Positions 1 to 12,775 of a stretch of 64,000 bases of DNA are shown here, in pieces. This stretch comes from Vespa crabro (lineage: Eukaryota > Arthropoda > Insecta > Hymenoptera > Vespidae). The position numbers and the translations under genes were made by a program. Below the pieces are notes generated by a model. The model searched no databases. It was not told the DNA's origin and saw only the letters and a list, made by a program, of their open reading frames with translations. The stretch spans positions 1,273,143 to 1,337,142 of the forward strand of contig NC_060968.1 of assembly GCF_910589235.1 (NCBI RefSeq), written 5' to 3'. The first letter of the stretch is position 1, and each line of letters starts with the position of its first letter.

Positions 1-207
1 TGCTGTTATTTATGATTATGAGAAGTATGAAACCATGCATGCTTTCAATCGGGAAAATGTGCATATCATCGAATAAAATTTTTGCTGGGGTACGTAGCTA
101 CATATTTTAAAGCATTTTTTTAATGCATCACGTTAATAACGAATGTATTATTTTAGTTAATCCAAAAAGCACTTTCTTTTGCGATGGTTTATTATAATGT
201 TAATTAA
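1..207 (+). CDS. Odorant receptor OR1, 3' end only (exons 8-9)
   Basis: The window opens inside the penultimate coding exon (1-89, donor GTACGT at 90). The last exon is 157-207, preceded by TTTTAG and ending in TAA. The visible peptide has the conserved 7tm_6 C-terminal signature: an MIMRSMKPCML-type segment followed by LIQKALSFAMVYYNVN and stop. This part of insect odorant receptors is helix 7 plus the short tail that contacts the Orco co-receptor. The usual GG of the SIGG motif reads GK here, and EVFS reads KIFAG, so this copy is diverged but open in frame. Upstream exons lie outside the window, so intactness cannot be judged. Confidence 0.85.
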
Positions 208-1068
208 CTACAATTTATCTTACAACTACAATAATTTGAGATCCACTATCGAATAGCGAAGTTTTTATAAATTATTGTTATTTAATTTTATAGTTATTAT
301 TTAATTTTCATAAAAAATCGGACATACTCACATGTATTAATTAATAAAATAATAATTATAGTCAAAATGTGCATTATGTATTTCACGTATTGTTGTTTGA
401 TATTAGTCTATTTATAAATTGTCCTTATTCCTTAAATTAAGATATTTTCTTTTGATTCACTTTTAAATAATCTCATCATATTCATTTATTATCGACGATG
501 ACTATTTTTTACAAGTATACATTTGACCAGTTGTGTTATCGATAATATCAATTATATCGGACAAACTGTAATTGTAAATCTGTTTGATCATTCTTAATAT
601 ATATAAATATTTAATTATTATATATATTTAATTATTAGGCATATTAATTATTAATATATTTAATATATTTAATTATTATATATATTTTTTATTATATATA
701 TTATTAAATATTTAATTATTATATATATGTAATAATTAATTATTATAAATATTTAATTAGTTATTGAAACGTATTTTTGGATATAATATAGAATTTTACT
801 TGAATAATGTAATTAGATGGTAGCAATGGTTAAAATATGGTTAAATGTCTTTTATTATTACTTAACATCAGCAGAATTATTTTGCACATTGATTTTATAA
901 ACATAATAATATATTCCTTAGAAAACTTTTAAATAAATATTTTTTACCTGTAGATGCACTGGAACTGTTGCAGAATTTATTTTCGCAATTATAGAACATT
1001 TCACAAATTGTATTATCCATAAACTTAAGTTCTCTTTACTAACTGTTATAGCGATGTCTTTGTTCGTT
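208..1068. other. Intergenic AT-rich spacer between OR1 and OR2
   Basis: No gene is recognised. The stretch 596-760 is a degenerate TA/ATTTA-rich low-complexity tract. Nothing else stands out until the conserved upstream module of OR2 begins at 1069. Confidence 0.6.
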
Positions 1069-1200
1069 CTTAAGCAAGTGTTTTAGAGCGTGGTCGAAGA
1101 GCAACTGAAAAAGTTCTTAGTGAATATAACTTTCTGCGCATGTCCGTGAAAAGTAAAAGGTATTAATCCTCCTCTTTTAATTATTGCGAATAATCATCTG
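1069..1200 (+). promoter_or_regulatory. Conserved OR upstream module of OR2
   Basis: CTTAAG starts at 1069, ACTGA ends 40 bp from that start, and TGCGCATGT lies at 1135-1143. The E-box-like CATCTG is at 1195-1200. The module ends about 340 bp before the OR2 start codon. The same boxes at the same spacing precede OR3-OR7. A regulatory role is inferred from conservation and spacing, not demonstrated. Confidence 0.6.
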
Positions 1201-1484
1201 TTTCTATAGATGTTTCTATTATCTGTTTCTATAGAAGTATTTATAATGTATTGGTATTTGAACGTATTTAACACTACGGTAGTATAGAGGGGCGAAACAT
1301 TTTAATATTGTATTCTATCGATTAAATTATTGCACTTATATTTTCATGTCACCCTTTTACATAACATACTATAACTGTATCTAATAGATGGCAATTAGAA
1401 TTTTTATTGAAATAGTAGTGGGAAGTATATTGATTACTTCACTGTGGATAACATAAGTTAGTTCACTAACTTAGTTCACTAGTT

Positions 1485-3672
1485 ATGGCTTCAAGAAGTG
1501 AGAGATTTGTTGAACAGCACTTCCTCTTGTCGAATCGACTAGTTCAATTCATATTGGGACTGCGTTCTAATCAAAATTCAAAAAAACAGTTGTTTGTGGT
1601 TTGTACAATCACTGTGTACATATTGCCAATAATTGTCTATGAGGTAAACATTTATTTTCTAAATATGTAAATTATTAGCATTTTTATTATTATTGCTGTT
1701 ATAATTATTATATTTATATTTATTTTCATACAAATTTGAATAAATATTTTATATTGGCATTCAATGCAATAAATTTGTATCATCTATTCTTATACATTTT
1801 TTTTATTAAATCTGTCCTTGTTAATTATAGCGTACGCATTAACATTCTTTTAGTAAAAATCTTACTTTTCTGCAGCTGTATCAACTATTAACGATGGATT
1901 TCAATTTGACAACGACTGTCATAGAACTTCGAAAGATAGTAGCATTTCTTATTATGATTTCTGCTTATAGTACCACTTACTTTCAGTTCGTAACTGTTCG
2001 TATTAGCTTTATTATATTAGCTTCTTTTTTACTAGTCGAAATCGTATGTATTTAAATAAAAAGTATTTATAATTTTTAGGTAAGATTACTCTTATTTCGT
2101 ATTAGACTGGATTGTGAGCACATGTCTGATGAGATGGAACTGTTCATTGTGGAAAAATATACGAAGAAAACTAAGACGTATGCATATGCTGTCATAGGTA
2201 AGTACAAAAAAACTTAGAAAAAAAAAAAACAAAAAAAAACAACTTTAAACAAGGTATTGCAATACTTTACATTGTTACAGTATTGTTTAGCATCTATTTT
2301 ATTTCAATAACATCTTCATGCATCTTGAATGTTCTTCTATATCTCTTTGGTACATTGGACAATAATCAATTAACATTACCCTTTCCCATTAATAATTTTT
2401 CAAACTCTGGGCCTTTATATTATTTTCTGCTTATTTACCAAACTGGTGCATTTTATATTGTGCTGATAATAGGCTGTGTGGTTTTTATATCATATTTGGT
2501 AGTAATACAGCACGCATGTTGTCTATTTAGTATTATAATGTACGTGCTAAGTTAACAAATGTTATACGTTTTTAATCTAATTGTTATGAATTATTTAAAC
2601 GTAATTTTGCATGTTATTTATTGCAGATTGAAAATACAGCAACAATTTACAAATGATACAAAATATTTACAAAGAAGTTCGTTTAGTCAAAGACCTTGCC
2701 AAGATTTTCATTGGATAGTAGACCTCATAAAACGTTATAGATATGTCACGGAGTTAGTTCGAAATAAACTTCCATCATTCTCTCTTATTATATTAAATTC
2801 TAAATCACATTTTTTTGTTCCTAAGGTATGTGGATTTGATAAACTATTTTTCCAATGTAATTTACTTAATTGTAGTTTTTCTTGGGATGACCATCGTTGT
2901 AATTGATCTACTTTGTGTAAGTATTACGTACATTATCAATCGGAAATCATAATAAAAAGAAGAATCTTTAACGGTTTCTATCTGAATAAAATAAATTTAA
3001 TTCAATAGTTTTTACTATATATTTCTGTATTATTTATTATCCGATCTAACAAATCGTCGTTATTATTTAAAAATCATTGTTAAATATTTATTTTGTATAT
3101 GGTTTACTTTTAGATATTTCAAATATCTATAGTATTACAAAATGCCTCAAAAATAATCGAGTTCACTATCTACGTTATGGGTTCTATATTTACCACATAT
3201 ATTAATTTTTATATTGGCCAAGAGATATTGAATTACAGCAATGCAGTTTTTGAGGAATTGTAAGATGTTACAAAGTTTCTTTTTAACACCATTAATTAAT
3301 ATATAATATTTGACAAATCTGTTAGCTAAAATTAATCTTATGGATGAAATGTTTAAAGTTCACAAAATTTAATTTATCGGATGAGTTATTAATTATTTTG
3401 GTTGGGAAACAATATATCTTTTTTGCAGGTGTCAAATTCCTTTCTACTTATTACCTATAAAAACTCAAAAGATATTGTTATTTATGATAGCAAGAAGTAT
3501 GAAGCCATGCATGCTTTCGATCGGTGGATTATTCGTTTCATCGCATGAAGTTTTTTCTCAGGTATATAGTAATAAGTTGTTGATGATAATATCTCTTTTA
3601 ACGGCGACTTTTATTTTTCAGTTAATACAAAAAGCAGTTTCTTTTGCTATGATGTATTATAATGTTCAATAA
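1485..3672 (+). CDS. Odorant receptor OR2 (7tm_6 family), nine exons, intact
   Basis: Insect odorant receptors are seven-helix membrane proteins with intracellular N-termini. They form ligand-gated cation channels with Orco in olfactory neuron dendrites. Exons: 1485-1643, 1876-1995, 2080-2197, 2281-2539, 2627-2752, 2826-2916, 3114-3259, 3429-3561, 3622-3672. They total 1203 nt and 400 residues, with no internal stop and GT/AG at each junction. Exon 1 opens with MASRSERFVEQHFLLSNR, aligned with MxxRGLxYYEQHFLxSNR of its neighbours, which fixes the start. Exon 4 carries LTLPFPINN and the YYFLLIYQ helix segment. Exon 8 carries the family C-terminal signature MIARSMKPCMLSIGG, and exon 9 LIQKAVSFAMMYYNVQ. 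Odd point: the intron 2 donor is GTTCGT. The ligand is unknown. Confidence 0.92.
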
Positions 3673-5768
3673 CTCCAAGTCAGAATTGATAAATGATAAT
3701 TAATTGTTATTACTATACGTAGTAAAATTAATTAGCATCAGATAAAATTAAATGTATTTACTTCTATTAAATAAAATGTTATCCCCGGAAACTGTAAAAT
3801 TTACATTAGGTTTTACTTATTATATATTAAGTCAAATGAGTATATCGTTTGGCATTAATTAAACATTCGTCAAAGACGAATTTTTTATTTTTATATGACA
3901 TGATTGGCACTAAAAGTTTGTTCGGGGGTTCACTGAAAAGAATTCATGGACAAGTTATGAAAATTCAAGTCAAGAAATAAACTTCTATTTATTATTGAAT
4001 TATATATTATAATTATTATTTATAATTACTTATATATAAATATTACTGATTTATGGCTGAATTATTACTTTGCCTTGAATTTGGTCCGAAAATATTTCTG
4101 GCTATAAATCTGCGCAGTTGCTTATTTCACGAAAACATCGCATACATTTCTTCGGGTCACAGTTCATTCCTTTCCTCCTTCATTACTCTTTAATACTTTC
4201 AATGTTTCGTCCTTTTTCTTTCCAAATCTTTTAAATTGTTTTGCTTGGTAAACAGTCATTTTTGAAATATCTATCAAAACGAATAGACATTAGTCATTGA
4301 CGAGAATCCTTAATTCATATGACTTTAATTATTCTCTATAAATATTTGAACCTTTAACGTTATTTTTACTTCTATTACATTTCTTTTACCGAAGAAAATG
4401 GGAGCGTAAATTGATAAATAGAAATTATTTAGAAACTGTATATATATAGCTCCAACAATATTAGATGCTTTAAGTTTATTGTTTATTTATTTAATATGAA
4501 AGAGATGTTACGTTTGCGTACAATGACAATAACGATTTTTGTTCAATTATTTTCGTTTTTATGAAGAAAAATTAAATATTCGTATCGACATTTGAATTTG
4601 TCTTTGAGACCCTATATAACATTTTAGATCATGGATTGGGTTTAATTTCTTATTGAATCATTTGAATATGAAATGATTATGCTTTGTTACTTTGTTTATG
4701 TGGTCCACATTTCTATTTTTTTTTGTGACGTTGTTTTTATGTGTGAAATTTCTTATGATTTGAAAAAATTTTTTTTTGAATTTGAAAAAAATGAACGCCA
4801 TAGGTAGAAGTAAGAAAAATATCATGGAAATATCAATTAAAAAAGAGATCAATAACAAAGTGTGCACGATGGAAATGATTCATTCTCAAAATCTAAGTTA
4901 GATAATGAATGAATTCAATGCATATTTTGTATGAAATATATTCTCACGTGATATATTCTAATTATCAGATATTCTAATTATATATGATTTAATTGTTATT
5001 TAGAATTGAAATTAATTTTTTATCGTACCGCCGATTAAATTCTAAAAGAATTTATTTATGTAAAATATGTTATTTAAATCTTGTTCACTATAATAATATT
5101 ATAATTTAGTTATATAACTAACATTTAGTATATAATGACTTTAATAACATATTTTGAGTAATAAAAATATTTATTAAGAATCATAACAAGATATTTTACA
5201 ACTTGCCACATAGTGGTGTAAATTGATAAATTTTTATTTCGTCAAATAAATATTTTCTAATTTGTTTTATATGTATTTTGTCAAAAGTTTAATTTTACGA
5301 TATATAACGAATAATTGAGCAAATTATATTTTATCATATTTTTTATTAAGTAAGTAATTCAAACAAAAATCGCGAAAGTGAAAACTGAAAAAAACGTATC
5401 AACTTGCCTCGGTTTCCTCTACTCTCCACCTTTTTTTTACTTTTGTTTCTATCTTAAATCTTTTTCTTTCACACTTATACCTACAATCCCTTCTTTTTCT
5501 ACATATTTTTTCTTTTTCTTCCAACATCATGATCTAATTTATCTCATTTAATAATCTGAATTTTGCTATTTTTAATCTCATCTTATTTTTTCATTCGTAA
5601 GTTTACTATCAATTACTTCAATCATATATTTTATTTTACTTCATAAAAATAATTATCATCTGTACATTAATATCGATGAAGTAAAATAATTATATTGTTC
5701 TTGCAAAAAAAAAAAACAACTATTTCTTTACTTTTATATACGAAACTTATTTATAAGCGTATTATTTA
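3673..5768. other. Intergenic spacer, no gene seen
   Basis: AT-rich sequence between OR2 and minus-strand relic a. Open frames here, such as one on the minus strand at 4658-4867, are low-complexity K/F/I-rich and show no OR motif. Pyrimidine-rich and A-rich tracts occur at 5400-5520 and 5700-5790. No transposon ends were recognised. Confidence 0.5.
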
Positions 5769-6640
5769 CATAAAAAAAAATCAAAGACAATGAGTAACAT
5801 CGCAAAGATAATTGATTCCAAGTAAGTATTTTTGGAAAATTTATTTAACAAATCAAAAAATTTTGAACAAAGAAGAAAACACCGAATTAAATGAAGATGT
5901 AATAAAGAGAACAAAAAAGAAATGAAAAAACACAAAACAAATGTTTTCAGACTAACTCTGTAATTTTTCCATAATGTTCTGCTATATCGATTAATCTAAT
6001 CGTAATCTTTCAAAAATGTTCTATATACGTTTCTGATCGTTTTTGAATCGTTGAGGAATTTTCAACTTGCAAAGTATAAATTGTAAAAATGATGAAAAAT
6101 TTGCTTTCGTGATGATACTTTAAGCAAAAAAAGTAAAAAAGAAAAGAAATAAATAAAAAGAAAAAACAAATAAATATACTCTCACAAATTATATATGTAC
6201 GTCATAACGCTGAATCGACAACGTATATGTTGTACATAAACCTAATATGACATAGTATAGACAGCCTACTGTTGCCAATGAATAAAGAATTATTACTTGA
6301 TAAATAAGTAAAGTATAAAATAACGGGCCAGGGTATGAAATTTCCAACATGGGAAAAGATAATGTTAATTGATTAACATCCAATGTTCCATAGAGATGAA
6401 AAATAATATTTATGATAGACGGGATTGTTACTAAACTAATATAAATGATGAAGATTGTTGCAACAATAAAATAATCGAAAATATGTTATTTTAGCTTTTA
6501 ACATTTAAACATATATATATATATATATTTACCGAGAATAATCGTACTACATAATTTTTCTTTTTTATATTTTTCCAAAATATTTAGTTCCACTTCTTTC
6601 ATCAGATGAATTTGAAGACAACTAATTATCAATTTAAGGT
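5769..6640 (-). pseudogene. OR relic a: minus-strand odorant receptor pseudogene (exons 3-6)
   Basis: Read on the minus strand, four OR exons appear in the correct order: exon 3 about 6533-6640 (MKEVELNILEKY-like), exon 4 about 6201-6459 (MDVNQLTLSFP then LFYTLLIYQ), exon 5 about 5957-6065 (LKIPQRFKNDQK, then a stop and an approximately 17-nt deletion) and exon 6 5769-5859 (LLNKFSKNTYLESI). Donors are largely kept (GTAAAT, GTACAT, GTTAGT), but the acceptors of exons 3, 4 and 6 no longer read AG. Exons 1-2 and 7-9 were not found. It is the only OR copy in the window in reverse orientation, so it marks an old local inversion or ectopic duplication. Confidence 0.8.
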
Positions 6641-7447
6641 AAAATTCAAACATAAATATTAAATGTCTATTAAGTATGTTAAAAAAAAAACAGAAAGAAA
6701 AACAATATCTATGAAATATTAGAAAAATTATACGTCAGATGATGTCAAAATCTGATATAAAGACAAGGAATGCTTTTATTTAATCCATGTAATAATATGA
6801 TAATTATTTAAAAAAAAAAAAAAAAAAAAAAGAAAAAAGAAAAGAATTTGTTATATAATGAAGATTTCTACAAAAGATCATATCAATTAAGATATTTTAT
6901 TTTATATTTCTTATTTGATAAAAATTTTTATCCAAGTTATATTGAAAATTGATAAAATTTGAGGATATTTATTCTGATTTGTTAAACTTTTTCTGTTCAA
7001 AAATGAATTAGTATTTAATTAATTATATAATATTTAATAATAAATAATTAATCAATTACAGCTCATCCATAGTTGTAACGGTCTTTTTTATGCTATGTAT
7101 CTTCGTGTGAATTTAGTCTAATTGATATAACAACGATGCAAATATATGCCTTTTTATTGTATATAAAAGATTTAATTATTCAAGAGATATTCTCATTTGT
7201 ATTAATCAGGACTATGGTATTTAAAATGAAATTATTCATTGTGCATGTCCACATATAGATTTTTAATATAATAAATATATAATGAAATTCAATATTACAT
7301 ATAATTAATTTTTTTTGTTAAGTGCATTCATTTTCTGCAAAATGTTTTTTTTTTTTTTTTTACAATTATACAACATTTAACGAGTCATGTGATCGATATA
7401 ATCAACAATACCTCACTAATGTTTTCGTATCGATTTGTTAGCTTCTT
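6641..7447. other. Intergenic spacer upstream of OR3
   Basis: AT-rich sequence with poly-A at about 6811-6830 and poly-T at about 7345-7360. No OR exons 1-2 of relic a and no other coding sequence were recognised. Confidence 0.5.
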
Positions 7448-7584
7448 CTTAAGCAAATGTTTTAGATCGTGGTCAGTGAGCGACTGACAATGGTTTCAGT
7501 TAGCAGACTCTACTGCGCATGTCCGTGAAAATTAACAGTAAAAGGTATATTTCCCCTTATTTAATTGCTGAGAATTACCATCTG
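7448..7584 (+). promoter_or_regulatory. Conserved OR upstream module of OR3
   Basis: CTTAAG is at 7448, ACTGA ends 40 bp from the start, and TGCGCATGT is at 7514-7522 after exactly 26 bp, giving the same 75-bp footprint as OR2. CATCTG is at 7579-7584. The module starts 362 bp upstream of the OR3 ATG. Confidence 0.6.
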
Positions 7585-7809
7585 CTTAAACACATATGTG
7601 GCACGCAAGTTGTATTAGAAAGTGTTTAGTATTATGAGAATAAAGAAAATAAAGAAAAATTTTTAAGTTGCGTTCTATAGATTTAATTGTATTTTCAAAA
7701 ACGTTTCCTGCTATTGGGTGTAATAAAAAGCAATTTGAATGCGCAATGAAAGAAAAACGTGGAGTTCTTTTTTTCCTTCAATTCAGTAGTAATCTTCAGA
7801 TATATCAGA

Positions 7810-10485
7810 ATGTCCCTGAGAGGTCTAAGTTATTACGAACGGCATTTCTTTCTTACAAACCGATTAGTTCAATTATTGATTGGTCTACGACCTTCTCAAA
7901 GTTCGAACGAGCAGTTGTTTCTTGTTTCTATTGTAACAATTTTCTCATTTCCAACGATTGTGTATCAGGTAAACATTTTTATTTTGATATTTTCGTATAA
8001 GTATCTGTTATTTAATTATCGTTATGTAGTTATTATTATCTATATTTTTATTTATAAAAAAATGGATTTTTATGTAATTATATAATAATAATTATTATAT
8101 TAATATTTTTATTTTATATTTATAGTTATTATTATTATTATTATTATTATCATTATTATTATATTTACCTTAGTTATTCTATTTCTTTTTTCTTTTTTTT
8201 TTATTTGGCTTTAATTCTTATTTTACCTAATTATATTATTTAATGTATGACCACATTTGTCAATACGTACTTTTATTTCAGTTTTATCAGCTATTCACAT
8301 TGGACATGACATTACAAGTCACCATAAAAATACTGCAAAAATTATTATCAGGGATATGTATTCTCTACGGTTATAGTACATCATACTTTGGCTTCGTAAC
8401 AGTTAGTATATATTTTTCCTTTTTTCATATTTAAAAAAACAAAAAAAAATATTTAACTACGGAAAAATAATATCATTTAATTTTAGATGAAATTTATAAT
8501 CGCTCGTTTTAAGGATGATTACGATCAGCTGTCGGATGAGAATGAATTGAATATTTTTGAAAATTATACAAAACAAAGCAAATTATATATGTATGTTATC
8601 ATAGGTAAGAATGTCAATTGTCTATGCCAATGTTAATGAAGAAAATTTAATTATGATATTATAATTATATATAATTTTTTATTGTTTTAGGTTTCTCTAA
8701 CTCTTATGTATTTCTAACTATATTTCCATGCATTTTAAATGTTTTCTTTTACATCTTCGGTAAATTGGATGATAATGAACTAAGATTACCTTTATCCATT
8801 AATAATGCATTAAAACCAGGAGCGTTATATTATAGTTTGCTTATTTATCAAGTGATATTAATCTTTCTTTTAATAACAGTAGCCAGTTTGTTTATATCTT
8901 TGTATTTGATATTTGTACAACACGCGTGCACTCAATTTAGCGTTATAATGTACGTGTTTAATTTTTTAAGTACTTATTTATATTTGTTTTTGTCACAAGT
9001 ATTAAATTTAAAAGAGAATATGCATTTTATAACGTACTATTTTCAGGCTGAAAATTCGTCAACCATTTAAAAGGGATCAGAAATATATAGAAAGTCCGTG
9101 GTATTGTAGAACATCTCGTGAAGAATATGATTGGATAATCGATATAATAAAACGTTATACGAAAGCCACCGAGTTAGCTGAACAAAATTTTTGTTTTTTT
9201 TTCTTTCTTTTTTGTCTTTTGTTTTCCTTTATTACATCTCATTGTAATTCATTTGTTCTTTTTTGTTTGTTTAAGGTTTGTTGATTTGTTAAACAAATTT
9301 TCCAGTAGAACTTACATAATAATATGTTTCTTTGCGATGCTGATCGTTATCTTTGATTTTCTTTATGTAAGTAAAATATATTTGCAATAAGTGACATATG
9401 TGTAGTAGGTTGCTATTTATTCGATCGGTATTTTACACATTTTTCATTAGTATTTTAAATAAATAGTTAATATTTTTAACAAAAAATATTAGTAGATAAT
9501 ATAACTGATATTACATCGATGCCGTACCTCGGTAAAATTATTTGATCAAAATATTTATGTATACTGACCTACTTGTGCTGTTATTCAATCAGTATTTTAA
9601 ATATTTTTAATTAGTATTTATAATAAAAAATATCAATACGTAATATAGCCCGTTGTCAATATAACACCGATTAATACAAAAACTGTTAATATTTTAATTA
9701 CAATATTTGTAAATATCAAATTATGATAATTTATAATCCTGACGAAATACTAATGCAATCTTGACATATTAATTATTTATATCGATAATATAATATTCAT
9801 AGATACTGAGTATTTATATTACGAAATATTTACAATTAATTATTTTTGTAAATGTTCATTATATGCCGTTTAAAAATTATTATAGAAATCTTTCTTTTCT
9901 TCTTTTATATGAATTATATTATATGGTTTTTATTTAGATGTTTCAATTATCGGAGATGTTGCATAATGCATTAGAAATAATAGATTGTTGCATTATCATT
10001 GTTGGTACAATTGTAATCTTATACCTTAATTTTTACGTCGGACAGAAACTGTTGGATCATGGCAATGCAATTTTTGAAGAATTGTAAGTTTCTATAAAGC
10101 TTCGTCACTCCGATTATTTATTTGTCTAACATGAATAGCAACGTAACAATCTTATTCAACAGATTGTCCGATAAATAAATCATTAATTATTTTTTACAGA
10201 AAAAAATTCAACAATTTTGTTCTTTTCTTTTTTACACAGACGTCAAGTTCCGTTTAATAATCTTACCATAAAAACACAAAAAATGCTGTTATTTATGATT
10301 GTGAGAAGCATGAAACCATGCGTGCTTTCAATCGGAGGTATGTTCATTTCGTCGCATGAAGTTTTTTCTATGGTAAGTAAAATTAAATACTTAATGTTCG
10401 AAGTATTTTGATAACATTGAATCTGTTCTTTTAGTTAATGCAAAAATCATTATCTTTCGCTACTGTATATTATAGTATTTGTTAA
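7810..10485 (+). CDS. Odorant receptor OR3 (7tm_6 family), nine exons, intact
   Basis: Exons: 7810-7968, 8282-8401, 8487-8604, 8691-8949, 9047-9172, 9276-9366, 9938-10083, 10240-10372, 10435-10485. They total 1203 nt and 400 residues. Start choice: ATG at 7810 begins MSLRGLSYYERHFFLTNR, matching the family N-terminus. Exon 3 has MKFIIARFKDDYDQLSDENELNI in the cytosolic N-half, exon 4 has LRLPLSINNALKPGALYYS and two hydrophobic segments, and exons 6-7 encode further helices. Exon 8 holds MIVRSMKPCVLSIGGMF and exon 9 LMQKSLSFATVYYSIC. Every junction keeps phase, and introns 2 and 5 use GTTAGT/GTTAGC donors. An ATT trinucleotide tract (about 8128-8160) lies in intron 1. Predicted function: tuning subunit of an Orco-dependent odorant channel. 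Confidence 0.92.
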
Positions 10486-11289
10486 CATATAATTTATGTT
10501 GCAACAATGAAATTGTATCTATTAAATAAGACGTTGATAGTAATGATTAAAATATGCATTATCTATATTGAGTATTAATTGTTTGACGTTAAACGTTAAA
10601 TTATGCATTGTATTCGTTTTTTCGATCATAGATACTTTTAATTCTCGACTGTGTTCAATTTTTATCATCATTCAACTTTTTTTCACAAGAATAGAAAATT
10701 TGGAGAACTGTGTATGCGATAAAGTCATCTAAAAATATAACCTACTATCAAATAGGTGTTTGTTTTTTCTGACGTGTCTTATTTAAGGTTGTTCACTGTC
10801 TCCGGTTTCTCAATGATTTATGCAAACAATTAATTCAGACAAAATTTTTCAATTTTTTTGATTTCGATAAATAACATCTTATTTTAAAGATAAAGGTTTA
10901 AATCTTCATTATTCATCAATATCAGTCAAGAATTACGTCTGAATTCATTATTAGGGTAAACTCCAAAATGTTGCTTTTGTTGTTCTTGACATTTTTCGTA
11001 TAATGGCGCTCCTTGAAATCTGCGATGAAAGAAACGAAGTTCTTACTTTCATTACTAATTTTCATATACACGCTTTTGTGACGTGTGTTTTGTTTCCGTG
11101 AACTAGCAGATTGCTTGTTTGTTTGTTTTTTTTTCTTATTTTTATTTGATATTTAGTATTATAATCAATTATTAATTATTATTTTTGACAAAATAATCGA
11201 TAAAATCTTGTTTTTTTTGTCTTATATTATTTTATATACCTATTATGTTATATTTATTATCGACGATACTATGCATAGCCTTGAAAATT
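10486..11289. other. Intergenic spacer downstream of OR3
   Basis: No gene recognised. AT-rich with several T-tracts (for example 11126-11136 and 11212-11219). It leads into the exon 1 relic of copy b. Confidence 0.5.
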
Positions 11290-12001
11290 AAAAGTTTAAC
11301 GCATAGCATCGGATTTTTGATTTATGTAATAACTATTGTATTATCAATAACATTACATCAGGTAAATTTATCTGTTCTTAAGGTACACATGATTATTATT
11401 ATTTTTATTATAGCTACTTAATTAGTGGATTTATTTTTTTTTTTAATAAAAAAAAAAATATGTAATCAAAAATTTAGTAATTTAGTAAAGAAATGTCATT
11501 GCATTCTATTCAATAAATAGAAAAGAATTGTCAGTATCGATATTTATTTTATTCTTACCCTTTCTTTAATTAATAATTTTTTGTAAGTATTTATGATTAA
11601 AGATTATAAAAAATAATATAAAAAAAGGATTTATATTCTTTGTCCATAAAAAATAAATATTTTGCTAATAAAAAATATTTAACCATAACGAGATCATTAA
11701 TTAATTAATGTATTAGTTTGATCATAAGTAATGTCGTAAGTTTCACTATAGAATATTATATATAAATGTATATATGAACGTAAATATATAGGAATGTATA
11801 TGGATCTATTACATGTTCTATTACATTCCTCCATATTATTTATTTTTTAAAATATTCGTTTTAAGTATTTTTTTTACGTTAACATCAATTCTATTGTTTC
11901 AGTTAATACAAAAACCATTATATTTCTTTACAATGTATTTACAGTATCCACGTTGTATTCTTATATTATTTTTTGACAATAAAAATTATGATATTTATTA
12001 A
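11290..12001 (+). pseudogene. OR relic b: exon 1 tail plus exon 9
   Basis: The 3' part of OR exon 1 (about 11300-11361, reading VITIVLSITLHQ before a GTAAAT donor) is followed about 540 bp later by an exon 9 (from 11903 after TTTCAG: LIQKPLYFFTMYLQYP). The exon 9 frame runs past the usual stop position to 12001. Exons 2-8 are missing, so this is what remains after a large internal deletion. No upstream module precedes it. Confidence 0.65.
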
Positions 12002-12366
12002 TCAAATAATATAACTTATTTGATTTAAATTACGAAAACAATATAATTAAAAAAAAATTAGATTTCAATCAAATTTAGATATAATTAAAAAAAAAGAGTT
12101 TTCCATTTTTTCTTAGAGCAATACAAATATACTTACTTGTGTCAATAGTATTACGTATATTGTGCATTAAAATTTCATTTCATTCTCTTGTAATTATGAA
12201 TGACATTTAATTCATCGATTTGTTCTAAAATTTTTCAAAAGAAAATTTTCACTTTGTATATTCGAACGATTTTCTTTTTTTTACAAGTATGAAAAATATG
12301 ACGGCTTGTGTAATTTGTTGAAAAAGTCTTTTAGTACACTGTTTATTTAAGCATATGTTGCTTCTT

Positions 12367-12508
12367 CTTAAGTGATTGTTCTTTACGGTGGTTGGACGCT
12401 GACTGAAAAGAATTGAAATCGATCAAGCACATTTCTGCGCATGTCTCTTCTAACTAAATATCTAAGATATAGCAACCCTCTTTTTAATTATTTGAGAACG
12501 ATCATCTG
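12367..12508 (+). promoter_or_regulatory. Conserved OR upstream module of OR4
   Basis: CTTAAG is at 12367 and ACTGA ends 40 bp from the start. TGCGCATGT is at 12436-12444 after 29 bp, the only complete gene whose second spacer is not 26. CATCTG is at 12503-12508. The OR4 ATG is 409 bp from the module start. Confidence 0.6.
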
Positions 12509-12775
12509 TTGCTACTATACATACAAAAGAATTCATTGTACCTTCGAGTATTCGATACTATAATTTTCAAAAAGAAAAAAAAGTATCATGAGGGTGATTA
12601 TTAGAACGTTACATTCTATGAATTCCAATAATTATATGGTTCTTTTTTATGTGTTAATATTTTATAAAGTGTTATATCTATTGCAAAAAGAGGTCAAATA
12701 GAATGCATAATGAAGAAGCAACGTCAAGTTTCTTCTTTATTTCGTTTCAATAAACACGAGGTTCACTGATTAAAA

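Noticed and set aside
4658..4867. 69-codon minus-strand open frame rich in F, K and I
   Set aside because: Low-complexity AT-driven frame with no OR exon signature, splice context or recognisable domain.
7668..8000. 110-codon open frame overlapping OR3 exon 1 in another frame
   Set aside because: A shadow of exon 1; the family N-terminus is in the frame starting at 7810.
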